64,000 nucleotides of DNA from Cephalotus follicularis (GCA_001972305.1 BDDD01000261.1:338063-402062); one strand, 5' to 3'; counted from the stretch's first letter, positions 1-11,126 are shown. Program-made: numbers and translations. The notes: a model not told the origin generated them from the sequence alone.

Positions 1-699
1 GCCGCATAGACCGCGGCTGTCCTTCACCGGAGATCGACGTTCCCGACGTCGTCATGGTTCGAGCCCGGCACCGTTCAAACGGTCGTGACGCCAGGAGTCC
101 GAATCTGGGCTCCCCTTGCCGTGACGACCACCGGAGATGCCGGAACGAAGGAAAACAGCCGAGAGAGAGAAGAGGTCACGGCGTACAAACGGCGCGGTTG
201 CCGGCGCGGTGGAGGGCACCGGTGTGCTCGGGACGTCAGGCCGGTCCCGTTGGTACCTTCGCCAGCATCAGATTGGCACTGACGCCGGCGGCAGAAGCCA
301 TAAACGGAGAGAGACGGGAGAGAGGAGAGAGAGAGCGGGAGAGATGAGAGAGAAAGCCCAAAATTTTTATAAAATTTTGCAATTTTCACATATATATATA
401 ATTTCCACCATAACAGAAAGAGTTGTCCAGAATTTAATCGTTACGGACAGAAATCGGATATTTAGGACATACCACTTGGGCTATTTTTCCGAAATCAGCA
501 GCAGTTTCAGTAAAATATTGTTTAATTTACAGAAAGGCAAATTAATTTCTTATGCAGAAAACCATCAGAATAAAATCGTAAAAATTTAAATAATGCCATG
601 ATGCATATCGTGAATACCAGAAAACATATTAACAGACCGATAGACGGACAGAAGCCACGCAGGCTCACAAACACAGACCGTACAAGGACACGGATGTCA
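1..699. other. Unassigned leading segment
   Basis: The first 350 bases are GC-rich and end in a purine (GA/GGA) tract at about 301-356. The rest is AT-rich. Short open frames occur on both strands but none has a recognisable domain. The GC-rich-to-AT-rich structure would fit part of a retrotransposon LTR, but I see no paired copy and no primer site. I leave it unassigned. Confidence 0.3.
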
Positions 700-1044
700 C
701 ATCAACTGGTCGACCGGTATCCTCAACTAATCAAAGGCATGCTTGTATAGGATATCCGTCGAGCTTCCACTATCAATGAGGATTCTCTTCATAGTGAATA
801 GTTCTACTTGAAGAGTCACCACCAGTGGATCATCGTGAGAAAGACGTATTCCCTTATAGTCCGCCTCAGAGAAGGATATTACCTCCTCATCTCCACCTGA
901 CTTCAACCTTTTGCTATGCGGGTATTATTGCACAGCAAAGATCTATCTAGCATAGGCTTTTCGAGCCCTACTATGGTCACCACCAGATGCGACCCCTTCA
1001 GAGATGGTGTGGATCACACCTCTGGGCTGCTGCTCTTCTTCTTG

Positions 1045-2709
1045 CTACGGAGCTTGTTCTTTGCGCTCCTTTCTTTCTTGGGGAGTATCCTTATCAACAT
1101 ACTTGTGTAGATGACCTTTGCGAATCATGTCCTCAATCTGATTCTTTAGATGCCTGCACTCTTCTGTATCGTGTCCGTAATCACGATGGTACCGGCAGTA
1201 TTTATCGATATTCATCTTCTCAACTGAGGACCTCAATGGTGCTGGCCATTGGATAGGGACCTTGTCCTTCTCCACTGCCAGTATTCTTGTGCGCGTCTCC
1301 AGGAGAGAGGCAAAATTATTGTAAGTAAGGATTGGTGCCCCCCTTTTCGGGGATTCCTTCCTCTTGGAAAGCTTGTGCCTCAGGTCATCTTTGGGCAGCT
1401 CTGACCTATCTCTTCTCTTTTTTTCTTGGGGCACTTTGTGAGTGCTCCCCTTTCTCCGCCTGATGGCCCAACCAAGAAGTTTTTTACTTCCTAGCGGCCA
1501 TCGCCTCCTCGACATTGACGTACTTCTCTGCTCTTCTCAACAGGTCCGCCATGTCCAGAGCTAGCTTCTTCATGAGAGAGAAAGTGAAAGGTGAATTGTC
1601 CTTCAATCCACTGTTCAGAGCTGCCAGAACGAAGAACGGTTCCAAAAAGTTCACTGTCATAGACACCTTGTTAAATCTGGTGAGGTAGTCTCTTAGGGAC
1701 TCATCCTTCTCCTGCACCATGTTGATCAAATGACTTGAATTCCTCATATACGTGGTGCTGTTGAGGAATTTGGTAACGAACAGTTCTGTAAACTGTTCGA
1801 AATTCACTATCGAATCCACTGGCAAAGTTGAATGCCATGACTGGGCTGCTTCAGTCAATGTTACAAGAATCCTCTACAAAGGACCCCATCTGAGGCTTGG
1901 TGCACTGGCATGACTTGTGTGTAGTAGCACACGTTCTGGATTGGGTCCGTGGACCCGTCATACTCCTTGAGACTCGGGAATTGGAATCCCCTTGGGATAC
2001 GCTCCCTCATTATCTCGGGTGTGAAAGGAGTGGTGATGATATTTAATACCTCGGATAGGTACCCCTTCGACTGCTCGGCTCCACGGAGCCTCTTTTCCAT
2101 CTCGGCAAGCTTCTATTCACGGCTTTCTCTACATCCTCAATGTTCCTAGTCTTGCTATAAACTTGTGACTGCCCGGCGAGTCTGACTGAATAGTCCGACC
2201 TACTCCCTGGTCGGGTCTCAGTCCTTCAAAAGGCCGAGGAACGTGCTCGGGTGTGCTCCACCTCCACAGAGTAATCCTCGTCCATTGGGTCCTGCTCGGG
2301 CAGGTCTTCTTGGGGATTGTAGATGCGATCCCTAGCACTTGAGGACTCCGCCCTTAGAGATGTATTAATCTCTGTTCTCCTCCCAGGGATGTGTCAATCC
2401 CTGACTGCCTTAGAGGACGCATGGCCCTCCTCGACAGGTTTCGCGGGGCTCTTGAACCTCCAGGGTTGGTATGCTTGGACCAGATTGTTCTCGAATGATT
2501 GGTTGGCTCGGCTCGACCTGGTTTTGGCTGGCTAAGTTACTCGCCAAGAAGGTGGTGTGGCGCCCCATTTCCTGGAGCAGCTGATTGAATTGCTCTCTAG
2601 TGATGGGAGCTTGCTCGGGAACGGTGACCTGATCAGCAGCAGGAGGTTGATTTCCAATGGGAGCCTGGTTGCCATCGACCGCGGAGTTGTTGTTTCTTCT
2701 CAGAGGCAT
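1045..2709 (-). pseudogene. Tat gag (capsid/nucleocapsid), fossil
   Basis: Successive minus-strand open segments carry the Tat gag signature. It starts MPLRRNN near 2709, followed by the region with SLKEYDGSTDPIQNV, the capsid-like segment with LTRFNKVSM, and a C-terminal HxC-type motif CRYHRDYGHDTEEC near 1120-1200. The same order of segments occurs in the Tat gag at 6903-8600. Gag would form the virus-like particle of the element. The frame is interrupted several times, so this is a fossil. Confidence 0.8.
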
Positions 2710-2732
2710 GGTTGCAATGACTTCTTATTGCA

Positions 2733-2750
2733 TTCCCACAGACGGCGCCA
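2733..2750 (-). promoter_or_regulatory. Primer binding site of the truncated Tat element
   Basis: Minus-strand TGGCGCCGTCTGTGGGAA lies just inside the LTR. It is identical to the site at 6859-6876 in the complete Tat element. This type is typical of the Tat lineage; I did not verify which tRNA it pairs with. Confidence 0.75.
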
Positions 2751-2752
2751 AC

Positions 2753-3239
2753 TCTTGATGCAAGAATCAACTCCTCAACATTCTCTTACGCGGAAGGATT
2801 TGATTTGTAGAGGAAACGCTGCTAATGCTCTGAGAAATAATGTTTTGTGGGTGTTTGATCGTCTTCCCTACACAAAGAGAACAAATTAGTCGAAGGTCCA
2901 GGAGGTTTCACTCCCGGGGACTCTCCGATGCTTAAGTCAGAGAAGGCAATACAAAGGTTCTTTAAGTGTATAAAAATGACGGACCTGTGTAATGTGTTGC
3001 TTTGTAGTATTTATAGAGTTTGGTTGTAACTGTCTTGTTTGACTTGCATAGATGATTATTGTACCTCTAGGAAATGCCGAGTATCTAGTCATTTCCCTGA
3101 TTTTACGCCGAAGCGTTATTATGCGTTATCTTTTCATATTGTAAACGCCCGACCACGTGTCCGTAGCTCTGGATGACACTTGTCTTGTTTTCCTGAGGAC
3201 ACATAATGGTATTTTTTGGGTAGGATTTTTCCCATATCA
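2753..3239 (-). repeat. 5' LTR of the truncated Tat element
   Basis: About 487 bp. On the minus strand it begins TGATATGGG at 3239 and ends just before the primer site. A TATA-like box (minus strand TATAAATA, 3008-3015) marks the probable U3 promoter. There is no partner LTR in the window, so its age cannot be estimated from LTR divergence. Confidence 0.7.
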
Positions 3240-3903
3240 CAAAAATTTCTTAGGATTCTCCTGTCATATACATTTAAATTCCAAAAAGCCCATCACCTCA
3301 AGAATTTTAAAAGTAATGCCACCGTGAATACTTATAAATTTTATCGTCAAATACATTTATTAACATGAGCAAAAAAATAATTTCATTTTATGCGTCTCAT
3401 AGAGAAATTAATCCAAAATTTTATGGAAAAACACACATTTATATATTACAAACATATTACCTCTTTGATGTTTCTTTAGCGATGTCGACAATATAAATAG
3501 ATTAAAATTATTTTAGCAGTAATAAACCTATAAAAAGATACAGACGATCCAAAGTGTTAGTATCAGATAAAAACCAACACATTAATTATATAAAAAATGA
3601 TAACAAAAGATTGGACTAAAACGAAAGTTCAAACTAAAACAAAAGTACATCAAACCCACTTAAAACAACAAAAGGGCATTAGGTTAAACGACATACCCAT
3701 CAAATTTCTTAAACCAAAATAAAATTCATTAAAACCTAACATTTAAAGCTAGGCACGAAAATGAGGCCCACTTATTCATTCCATTTTAAAGCTATAAGGC
3801 CCAAACAAATTTAAAAACCCATTCCTTATCTAACACAATCCTCCTTCTTCCTCTCTGTCTTTTACGACTTCTTATCTCTACCTTTTGTCTTCTTATCTTT
3901 CAT
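3240..3903. other. AT-rich intergenic DNA, no gene seen
   Basis: Low-GC sequence with no long open frame and no LTR or terminal repeat that I can recognise. It lies between the truncated Tat element and the MITE and is probably part of the older landing DNA for the elements. Confidence 0.5.
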
Positions 3904-4143
3904 TAGGGGTGGTAATTCGTGTCAACGAGTCGTATCTTTATCTTGTTTGGGTCGGGTTTGAGTCGGGTTCCGTCATATTTAGCGGGTCAAAATCGGATTG
4001 ACCCGAATAAGAATCGAATTCAAATTAAGTTATACGAGTTAATACTGATATAGTTTGACAAAATTTAGACTAAATCCGTTTACTTTATTATAATGTCGGA
4101 TTCAGGTCGGGTTCACGTGTCATGACCTACGTTGTCACCCCTA
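3904..4143. mobile_element. hAT-type MITE, about 240 bp
   Basis: The ends are inverted: TAGGGGTGG at the left and the complement CACCCCTA at the right. Directly outside are near-identical 8-bp sequences, tctttcat (3896-3903) and tctctcat (4144-4151). TAGGGGTG-type ends with an 8-bp target duplication are diagnostic of hAT transposons. The interior, with repeated GGGTCGGGTT-like words, has no coding capacity, so this is a non-autonomous miniature element. One mismatch in the target duplication suggests moderate age. Confidence 0.75.
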
Positions 4144-5707
4144 TCTCTCATTATTTAAGTTTAAACTCTTCTCATCTTTACCCTCAAACGTCTCCATCTG
4201 GCTGCCCTCAAACACACTGCCTCTTAATCAACTGCCGGTGATTTCACCGGCCAAAAGCGTCGGCGAAACCACCAGTAGCTTTCTTCCTTCTCTAAACTCC
4301 ACCCCTTCTCTGCTTTGTCTTTCTTTTCTCAACCGTAACGCACACCCGGACGACCAAAGAAAGCCCAAAAGGATTAGGGCTTCAAACCGTTAGAAACAAG
4401 TGGATCTAGGGTTTAGAAGCAATGGATCGATGTTTATAGGGGATTGATGGTGGCTTTGGTGTGGCTGGTTTGGTATGGAGGTGGTGGTGACTGGTTTGGG
4501 TTTATGTGGGTTGTTTTGGTAAAGTTTGGTGGGTCTTTTGGAGCTGTGGTTCAATGATTTGTGAAGAGAGGTTGTGTGTAGGCGACGTGACTCTGGGTGG
4601 TGGTTTGGTTTTAGAGCGATCGGTGACGAAGCTTCGCCACAGTGACCGGTGCTCGCCTGAGCTCCGGTGGCGCACAGATAAGTTTCTTCTCCCCTTTTAT
4701 GTAAATTTTCATCTCTCTCTTTTGCATATACGGGTTTGATTTTTCCTCTTTGTTGTGTGTTAAACTTTGGCTTATGGTGGGTTGAGTTGGGTGTTTGTGT
4801 TTTTGAGGTTGCAGTGGTGAGTGTGTGCAGGTGGGTGTGGCTGTGAGTGTGCCCGTTAGTAGTGAGTGTGTTTGTGAATTGTTTGTATTTTGTTGGGTTG
4901 TTGGGTAGTGGTTTCGGTTTTGGCAACTGTTTTGGGGTTTTTGTGGGTTGATGTGTGAAGGTGTTTATGTGTTGTGCTTAGTGGTCTGGCTTTGGTAAGG
5001 GAAATAGTGATGTGTTTGAGGGGTAGAGGTTTGTGGCTATGTGTGAGTGTGTGAATGTAGGTGTGGAGGTTCAGGTTTGGTTATTTGTATTTGGTCTATT
5101 GGGTTTTTGGGTGTTTGTATTTGGTGTATTGGTTTGTTTAGTGTTTTATTGTGTGTTGTTCTTTTGTAGGTGGTGTTGTGTTCGGTGTGTGCAATGAAAA
5201 TGGAGAGGAAAAGAAGGAACAGTTACCTCTATTACTGCTGCATTCCTCTGTTTCTTGTTGCTTTCTTTTTTCTGGTCGTGTGTTTTTCTCCTTCTGTGTG
5301 CCGTATTTCCTTTTTTGTTTGAGTTTTCTATTGCTATTGTGTTTTTGCAGGCTGTAAAATTTGTGTGTTTTCGTTGTTTCTGGGCAACCCTCGTGAAAGA
5401 GCGTATGGAGAAGACCAGAATTTCACACCCTGCGCCGGCAGGGCCAATTTGGGACATGACTCAATTCGGTCAATCGATACAATAGTCGGGCTCAAAATAT
5501 AGAATAATTAAAACTTTTTTTATATAACATCAAGTTATTAAATGTAATAATAATAGCAATCCATACCAAATGTTAGATTTCCAATTACAATACAATACTA
5601 TTTTAATATAATATAATATTTAATAGATGCTAGAAAGAAAGACGGAAAGATCCAAGCCAATACAATTAAATCTTAAATATATACAGCTCTGACTAATAGT
5701 CTTAAGG
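4144..5707. other. Gene-free stretch with a long T/G-rich strand bias
   Basis: From about 4430 to 5350 the plus strand is strongly T and G rich, with many GTGTTTG and GGTTTTGG words. Frames open in this part (for example 4390-4926 minus) are low-complexity Thr/His/Pro products of that bias, without domain character. A short hairpin (GCCGGTGA/TCACCGGC) lies at 4234-4251. From 5490 to 5707 the sequence is AT-rich. I cannot say whether it is host intergenic DNA, an eroded gene or an unrecognised transposon. Confidence 0.4.
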
Positions 5708-5951
5708 ATTGTTGATCTTTACTGTATTACCTGAACTAAAATAGATGTCTTATTCTTAAGGATGGTTTAGTCAAAATAGTTAACATTATAAGAAAAAGGG
5801 GTTATTATAAGAGAATTTTTATCAATTAGAAGGGATTTTTAGGGGGATTTTAATTATTCTCTATAAAAAAATTTGTGAGAAATTTTCTTTTGTTATTACG
5901 TAATTTTTTTCACAATTTATTAGTGATCTTTATTTTATTTAGAGGGAAATT
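5708..5951. repeat. 244-bp tandem duplication, copy 1
   Basis: Starts ATTGTTGATCTTTACTGT and restarts with the same 18 bases at 5952. The remainder of copy 2 is found at 17774-18008, on the far side of the Tat insertion. Copy 1 therefore preserves the uninterrupted sequence of the insertion site (TTTACTGTATTACC). Confidence 0.85.
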
Positions 5952-5969
5952 ATTGTTGATCTTTACTGT
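5952..5969. repeat. Tandem duplication copy 2, left part, ending in target duplication ACTGT
   Basis: These 18 bases repeat 5708-5725. The last five, ACTGT (5965-5969), recur at 17769-17773 directly after the 3' LTR and form the target-site duplication of the Tat element. Confidence 0.85.
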
Positions 5970-6138
5970 TGTTTATATTAAGAAGGACACGTGTCCAAAG
6001 CAGACATGACCAACTGTCCATGAGGGATTAGAAGCTTATCAACAAGCCGTGTCGATGAGCACACAAATGACAAAGAGCGTCAATCTCGGACCTGGAGCCG
6101 AGGACCATTATTTTTTGAAGAGAATATACTGAGACATC

Positions 6139-6163
6139 AAGTCCGAGGACACTCCTCGGACTT
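6139..6163. repeat. Perfect inverted repeat in U3 of the Tat LTR
   Basis: AAGTCCGAGGA (6139-6149), spacer CAC, then TCCTCGGACTT (6153-6163). It is preserved without change in the 3' LTR at 17052-17076. It may be a protein-binding palindrome or an RNA stem; its function is not known. Confidence 0.7.
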
Positions 6164-6596
6164 GGAGGCAGAAGACTACATCCAGGGTGTGAGGGCCGAG
6201 GACTTCCTCGGCCCAAAGCATCTATCAGACAAAGGACAGAAGACATTCCCTTCACTACACAGAAGCTATCAAGCTCCTCCTCGGACATATTCAAACTACT
6301 TTCGTCCTCGGACTTGAGAGGACCACGACCTCGGCAGCAATATTATAATCAGTTTCCTTCACAGCCCTGAAACGGAGGACCTCAACCTTATCTATGGGAT
6401 AAGGGGATTAACACCACCTGATTTCTCGGGATCTGCACTTATCCAAATAAGGAGATAGAATCACAATCAACTACAAACAAAGGAAAACAGCGACATTATA
6501 GGCGGAGATCAAGGGAAATGACAGAGATCCTCGGCATTTCCCTAGGGGATAACGATCACATCCGAATTACACGCTCAATCAGTTACAAAACACCAC

Positions 6597-6604
6597 TATA
6601 AATA
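6597..6604 (+). promoter_or_regulatory. TATA box of the Tat LTR
   Basis: TATAAATA in the second half of the LTR, preserved in the 3' LTR at 17510-17517. The position suits a U3 promoter with transcription starting about 30 bp downstream. Confidence 0.6.
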
Positions 6605-6858
6605 CAAGTTCAACAGACTGAACAAAGGTCAGCAATTTTTACATTCAAGAGAACCTTATTTCATCTACACTTTGTCTAACTTGAGCGTCGGAGTGTCCCC
6701 GGGAGAACAACCTCCTGGACTTTCCACCATTTCTGTTACCTTGTGCAGGTGTCCGAGATCAAAATCTTCCTGAAGGCATCTGTGACTAGCGTTTCTCTTA
6801 ACAAATAAAAATCCTCCACGTAGGATACTGTTGAGAGAAGGATTTCTGTATCAACAGT

Positions 6859-6876
6859 TGGCGCCGTCTGTGGGAA
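6859..6876 (+). promoter_or_regulatory. Primer binding site of the complete Tat element
   Basis: TGGCGCCGTCTGTGGGAA begins two bases after the 5' LTR ends. It is identical to the minus-strand site at 2733-2750. Confidence 0.8.
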
Positions 6877-6902
6877 GCGCAACAAAAAGTCATCAACAAC
6901 CA

Positions 6903-8600
6903 TGCCTCCGAGGAAGAATAACCTGGTTGAAGCCATTGGTAGCCAGCGACAGGAGGTCATAGCTCGTCCACTAGAAGCCGTTCAAGAAGTTGCTCAACAA
7001 CAAGCTCCCGTTACAGGGGAGTAGCTCAATCAATTTCTACAGGGATTGGAGCGTGTCACTGATCTGCTGGTCACAACTCTAGCCAACCAACAACAGCAAG
7101 TAGGGCCTGTTCAAAAAGTGGCCCGATGAGTTTCTGGCCCCCATAGGCCAGAGGTGGAGACAAGGCACCCCTGAGGTGCCAGGCGAAACCCGCCAAGGGG
7201 AGATGAACTTCCCCTTAGGCGGTCAGGGGACAACAATCCCTTGGGAAGGAGGCCTGAGATCAATGCATCTCAGAGAGCTGAGTCATCGACTGCCAGAGAT
7301 CACCCTAACGATCCCAGGAGAGTGCATCCTCAGCACCAGCCCATGGACGTGGACCCTCGACAGGAGGAAAGGGGAGTAGAGGAGGCACAAGTACGCTCCA
7401 ATGCTCCGCACAGAGCTGGCACGGCCCGAGGGAGCAGGGTCAATCCCCCAGCTTCATTGGCTGGAGGGTCACATGTTTCTAGCAGAGTTAGGAACATAGA
7501 AGAGGTAGAGCAGGCAGTGAACAGAAGACTTGCAGACTTAGAAAGGAGGTTCCGAGGAGTGGAACGGCATGGGGGGCACCTATCCGAGGTGTAAAACATC
7601 AATGCACACCCCTTCACAGCCGAGATCATAGCAGAGCCAGTCCCAAGTGGGTTCCGAAACCCAAACCTTGATAAGTACGATGGGTCCACGGACCCCATCC
7701 AACATGTACGCTCATACATCCAGGCTATGTGGATGCATCAAACCTCAGACGCTATGCTCTGCCGGGGATTCCCAATGACCTTGATTGGAGCTGCTCAGTC
7801 ATGGTACTTTACCTTGGCAAGGAATTCAGTTAAGAGCTTCGATTAGTTTACGGAACTGTTCGTGACAAAGTTCCTTAACAGCACCACACAGAGGAGAAAC
7901 TCCACCCACCTCATCAACGTGGTTCAAGGTAAATATGAGTCGTTGAGAGACTACCTTACCAGGTTCAACAAGGAATCACTCATAGTGAAAGACCTGGAGC
8001 CATCCTTTGCTCTGGCAGCCTTGAACAATGGGCTGAGGAGCAATTCATCATTCACCTTTTCTCTGCTGAAGAAGCCGACTAAAGACATGGCAGAGTTGCT
8101 GAAAAGGGCAGAGAGGTATGTCAATGCCGAGGAAGAGATGGTGGCCAGGAAGCAAAAGACGCCCTGGACTGGCCATCAGGAGGAGAGAAGGGAGCATTCA
8201 CGAAATGCTCCCGAAAGAAGAGAGAAGAGGAAGGAGAGGTCAGACCTGTCAAAGGAAGACCTCAGACATAAGCTTTCAAGACGAGAAGGCACATCTAGGG
8301 GTGGGGCCCCAATACCATTTTACAATACCTTTGCCCCCCTCCTGGACACACGCACCAAAATACTTGCTGTGGAGCAAGATAAAGTCCATTTCCAATGGCC
8401 TGAGAAGCTGAGAACCCAACAGGAATGTGGAGAAGTACTGCCGGTATCATCGTGACCACGGCCACGATACAGAGGAGTGCAGGCAGCTGAAGAATCAGAT
8501 TGAGGATCTGATTAGAAAGGGGCACCTGCGCAAGTATGTGGATAGAGATGCCCCTCAAGGAAGGAGGGAACAGAGAAGAGAAGAGGCTCCTCGGCAACCA
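6903..8600 (+). pseudogene. Tat gag, fossil
   Basis: Begins MPPRKNN at 6903, matching the MPLRRNN start of the truncated Tat gag. Further blocks are a region with DKYDGSTDPIQHV, then the capsid-like part (around 7862-8150) with LINVVQGKYESLRDYL, and the conserved C-terminal motif [14 protein letters not shown] (8435-8480). Gag would build the particle that packages element RNA. The reading frame is interrupted more than once, and this is a fossil. Confidence 0.82.
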
Positions 8601-9224
8601 GAGGAGCAACAAGCTCAACAACCCAGAGGTGTTATCCACACCATCTCTGGGAGACAGTCCCTTGCTGTGCAACAAGTCCCTCACAGCAAAAGGCTCAGAA
8701 CTGGAGGAGACGAGGAGGTGATTACCTTCTCGGAGGCGGACTATGAGGGAGTACGTCTTCCTCACGATGATCCAGTGGTGGTAACTCTTCTGGTGGAATT
8801 TTTCACCATGAAGAGAATTCTCATAGATAGTGGCAGCTCGGCCGACATCCTGTACAAACATGCCTTTGATCAGTTGAGGATACCGACCGACCAATTAAAG
8901 CCCGTGAAAACCCCACTAGTTGGCTTCACAGGTGAGACGATCCATCCTCTGGGATCTATCAACCTGTCCGTGATTGCAGGAACGGCCCCACGCCAGACGC
9001 AGGTAGAGATGACGTTCCTGGTAGTGGATACCCCAAGCCCATACAATGCTATAGTGGAGCGACCAGGACTGAACTTGTTGGAGGCCATAGTGTCTACGAG
9101 ACACTTATTAGTGAAGTTTCCCACAAGGTTTGGCGTGGGGAGGTCCGAGGAGACCAAGAGGTGGCAAGGAGATGTTATAAAACTGCCATCTCGGATAAGG
9201 GGAAGGGTAAGGTCCTCCCCATAG
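8427..9224 (+). CDS. Tat gag C-terminus and aspartic protease segment
   Basis: A 265-residue open segment. The first 40 residues hold the [14 protein letters not shown] motif. The protease core follows at about residue 133 with [11 protein letters not shown] (catalytic Asp in DSG), then the flap-like [13 protein letters not shown] and a second conserved block ending [14 protein letters not shown]. In the family this enzyme cleaves the Gag-Pol polyprotein in the particle. This part reads openly, but the element as a whole is broken. Confidence 0.85.
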   Translation: MEKYCRYHRDHGHDTEECRQLKNQIEDLIRKGHLRKYVDRDAPQGRREQRREEAPRQPEEQQAQQPRGVIHTISGRQSLAVQQVPHSKRLRTGGDEEVITFSEADYEGVRLPHDDPVVVTLLVEFFTMKRILIDSGSSADILYKHAFDQLRIPTDQLKPVKTPLVGFTGETIHPLGSINLSVIAGTAPRQTQVEMTFLVVDTPSPYNAIVERPGLNLLEAIVSTRHLLVKFPTRFGVGRSEETKRWQGDVIKLPSRIRGRVRSSP

Positions 9225-9458
9225 CGAATGTGGAGCTCATAGGAGACATGGAACCAGAGCGTCCACAACCGGTAGAGGATGTCCTCCAAGTGCCCATAGA
9301 AGAGGGCAACACAGAAAGAGTACTCCAAGTTGGCTCACAACTTGGAAAGGCGGAGAAGGAGGAATTAATAACATTCCTCCGAGATAATAGAGATGTCTTT
9401 GCGTGGTCGGCAGAGGAGGTCCCTGGCATCAGTCCAAATGTAATGGTTCACAAGCTAA

Positions 9459-11126
9459 GTGTGGATCCAGCCAGACCTCCGATCAGGCAAAAGAAGAGAC
9501 TTTGCGTCTCAGAGGCAGCAGGCAATAGCCGAGGAGGTGAGCAAGCTGTTGCAGGCAGGTTTTATCAGAGAAGTGCACTACTCGGACTGGTTAGCAAACC
9601 CAGTGTTGGTCAAAAAAGCCAATGGAAAATGGAGGATGTGCATAGACTTCACGGACCTCAACAAAGCCTGCCCAAAGGATCACTTCCCTCTCCCAAAGAT
9701 AGATCAGCTGGTAGACGCAACCTCGGGCTACAGAATATTAAGCTTCTTAGATGCTTACTCGGGGTATAATCAAATCCCCATATACAAGCCTGACGAGGAC
9801 AAGACAACATTCATCACAGACCGAGGAATGTACTGCTATAAGGTTATGCCCTTTGGCTTGAAGAATGCAGGGGCCACCTATCAGCGTCTGGTGAACAAAA
9901 TCTTTGAACCTCAGATTGGGAAGAATATGGAGGTGTACATAGACGATATGCTCGTCAAAACCTCGGCCAGGAACCCCCATGTGAAAGATTTGGAGGAGAC
10001 CTTTGGAGTGTTGAGGAAATATAATATGAAGCTTAATCCGTCCAAGTGTACATTTGGGGTCACCTCGGGGAAGTTCCTCGGATTCATGGTCTCTAGCAGA
10101 GGAATAGAGGCCAATCCAGATAAGATCTCGGCTATTCAAAGTATGAGGCCACCTCAAACCATCAGGGATGTCCAGAGGTTAAATGGGAAGATTGCAGCCC
10201 TGAGTAGGTTTGTGTCCAAGTCTGCCGAGAAGTGCCTTCCCTTCTTCAAGATACTTAGAGATCCCAAGGAATTCTCGTGGTCTGATGATTGTCAAGCAGC
10301 CTTCGACAAGTTGAAGGAGTACTTGGCTTCTCCTCCCCTGATCTCAAAACCTAAGGATGGAGAAGACCTGTATTTGTACCTTGCGGCCACCTCGGGCGCA
10401 GCGAGTGCAGTGCTAATCAGAGAAGAGGAAAAAGTTCAAAGGCCAGTGTACTATGTGAGCAAGGCTTTGAACGATGCAGAGGGGAGGTACCCTGAAGTAG
10501 AGAAGTATGCGTACGCTCTGATCATCTCGGCCAGAAAATTGAAGCCATGTTTTCAAGCCCATACAATCAAGGTTTTGGCTGACAAACCACTCAAACAAGT
10601 TCTTGCCAAGCCTGACACCTCGGGCAGACTAATCAAGTGGTCAGTCGAACTAGGCGAGTATGATGTGAAGTTCGAAGCCAGACCAGCAATCAAATCACAG
10701 GTACTGGCTGACTTTGTTGGAGATAATACACCTACGGAGTGTATAGAGGAGAACCCTTCCGAGACCGAGAAGGGAATGTGGAAGTTATCAGTGGATGGAT
10801 CCTCATGCCTCACTGGCAGTGGGGTAGGGTTAGTATTGACGAGCCCAGATGGTTGGACATTGGAGTATGCTCTGAGGTTCAAATTCAAAGTTACAAATAA
10901 CGAAGCTGAATGGGAAGCTCTGATAGCTGGACTGACAATTGCAAAGCACTTGGAGGTGCAGAGGATTGAAGCCTCAAGTGATTCTCAACTAGTGGTTGGT
11001 TTGGCGAATGAGGAGTATGAGGCCAGAGAAGACCTTATGATGAAGTACTTATCCCATTTTCAGGGCATGAAGTCAGCCTTCGAAGTTTTAAGAATTGTGA
11101 AAGTGCCCAGGGCAGAGAACGTCTGA
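9459..11126 (+). CDS. Tat reverse transcriptase, RNase H and second (archaeal-type) RNase H
   Basis: A 555-residue open segment. Reverse transcriptase motifs are in order: GKWRMCIDFTDLNKACPKD (57-75), FLDAYSGYNQ (97-106), MPFGLKNAGATYQ (130-142) and the catalytic YIDD (160-163). A connection region follows, then the usual retroelement RNase H (about 306-385, YYVSKALNDAEGRYPEVEKYA). A second RNase H begins at about 443 with LSVDGSSCLTGSG, continues NNEAEWEALIAGL and ends at SDSQLVV. Two RNase H domains in tandem are characteristic of the Tat lineage. Together they copy element RNA into DNA. This part looks open while neighbouring parts are interrupted. Confidence 0.92.
   Translation: MWIQPDLRSGKRRDFASQRQQAIAEEVSKLLQAGFIREVHYSDWLANPVLVKKANGKWRMCIDFTDLNKACPKDHFPLPKIDQLVDATSGYRILSFLDAYSGYNQIPIYKPDEDKTTFITDRGMYCYKVMPFGLKNAGATYQRLVNKIFEPQIGKNMEVYIDDMLVKTSARNPHVKDLEETFGVLRKYNMKLNPSKCTFGVTSGKFLGFMVSSRGIEANPDKISAIQSMRPPQTIRDVQRLNGKIAALSRFVSKSAEKCLPFFKILRDPKEFSWSDDCQAAFDKLKEYLASPPLISKPKDGEDLYLYLAATSGAASAVLIREEEKVQRPVYYVSKALNDAEGRYPEVEKYAYALIISARKLKPCFQAHTIKVLADKPLKQVLAKPDTSGRLIKWSVELGEYDVKFEARPAIKSQVLADFVGDNTPTECIEENPSETEKGMWKLSVDGSSCLTGSGVGLVLTSPDGWTLEYALRFKFKVTNNEAEWEALIAGLTIAKHLEVQRIEASSDSQLVVGLANEEYEAREDLMMKYLSHFQGMKSAFEVLRIVKVPRAENV

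Larger units (their letters stand above)
700..3239 (-). mobile_element. Truncated Ty3/gypsy Tat-lineage element (5' LTR, gag, start of protease)
   Basis: Reading on the minus strand from 3239 there is an LTR, a primer site, gag, and then the beginning of the protease region. Similarity to the complete Tat element at 5970 and to the minus-strand Tat element at 48862 stops near 700, so the rest of pol and the 3' LTR are absent. It is broken and truncated. The U5 part of its LTR (around 2795-2820) resembles the short LTR remnant at 48862-48960, so this fragment and the second Tat element belong to related families distinct from the complete one. Confidence 0.85.
5970..6856 (+). repeat. 5' LTR of the complete Tat element
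   Basis: 887 bp from TGTTTATATTA to TATCAACA, paired with 16886-17768. It is rich in CCTCGG/CCGAGG words. It contains a TATA box and a perfect 11-bp-arm hairpin (separate entries). Confidence 0.93.

Noticed and set aside
54-589. Several overlapping open frames in the first 600 bases
   Set aside because: Arg-rich or Ser/Leu-rich translation of a GC-rich and purine-rich stretch; no consistent coding signal.
4390-4926. 178-codon open frame on the minus strand
   Set aside because: Low-complexity Thr/His/Pro composition produced by the T/G-rich plus strand; no domain, no homologous-looking motif.
5146-5485. Overlapping open frames on both strands
   Set aside because: Phe/Leu/Cys-rich or Lys/Thr-rich translation of biased sequence; no domain and no plausible gene structure around them.
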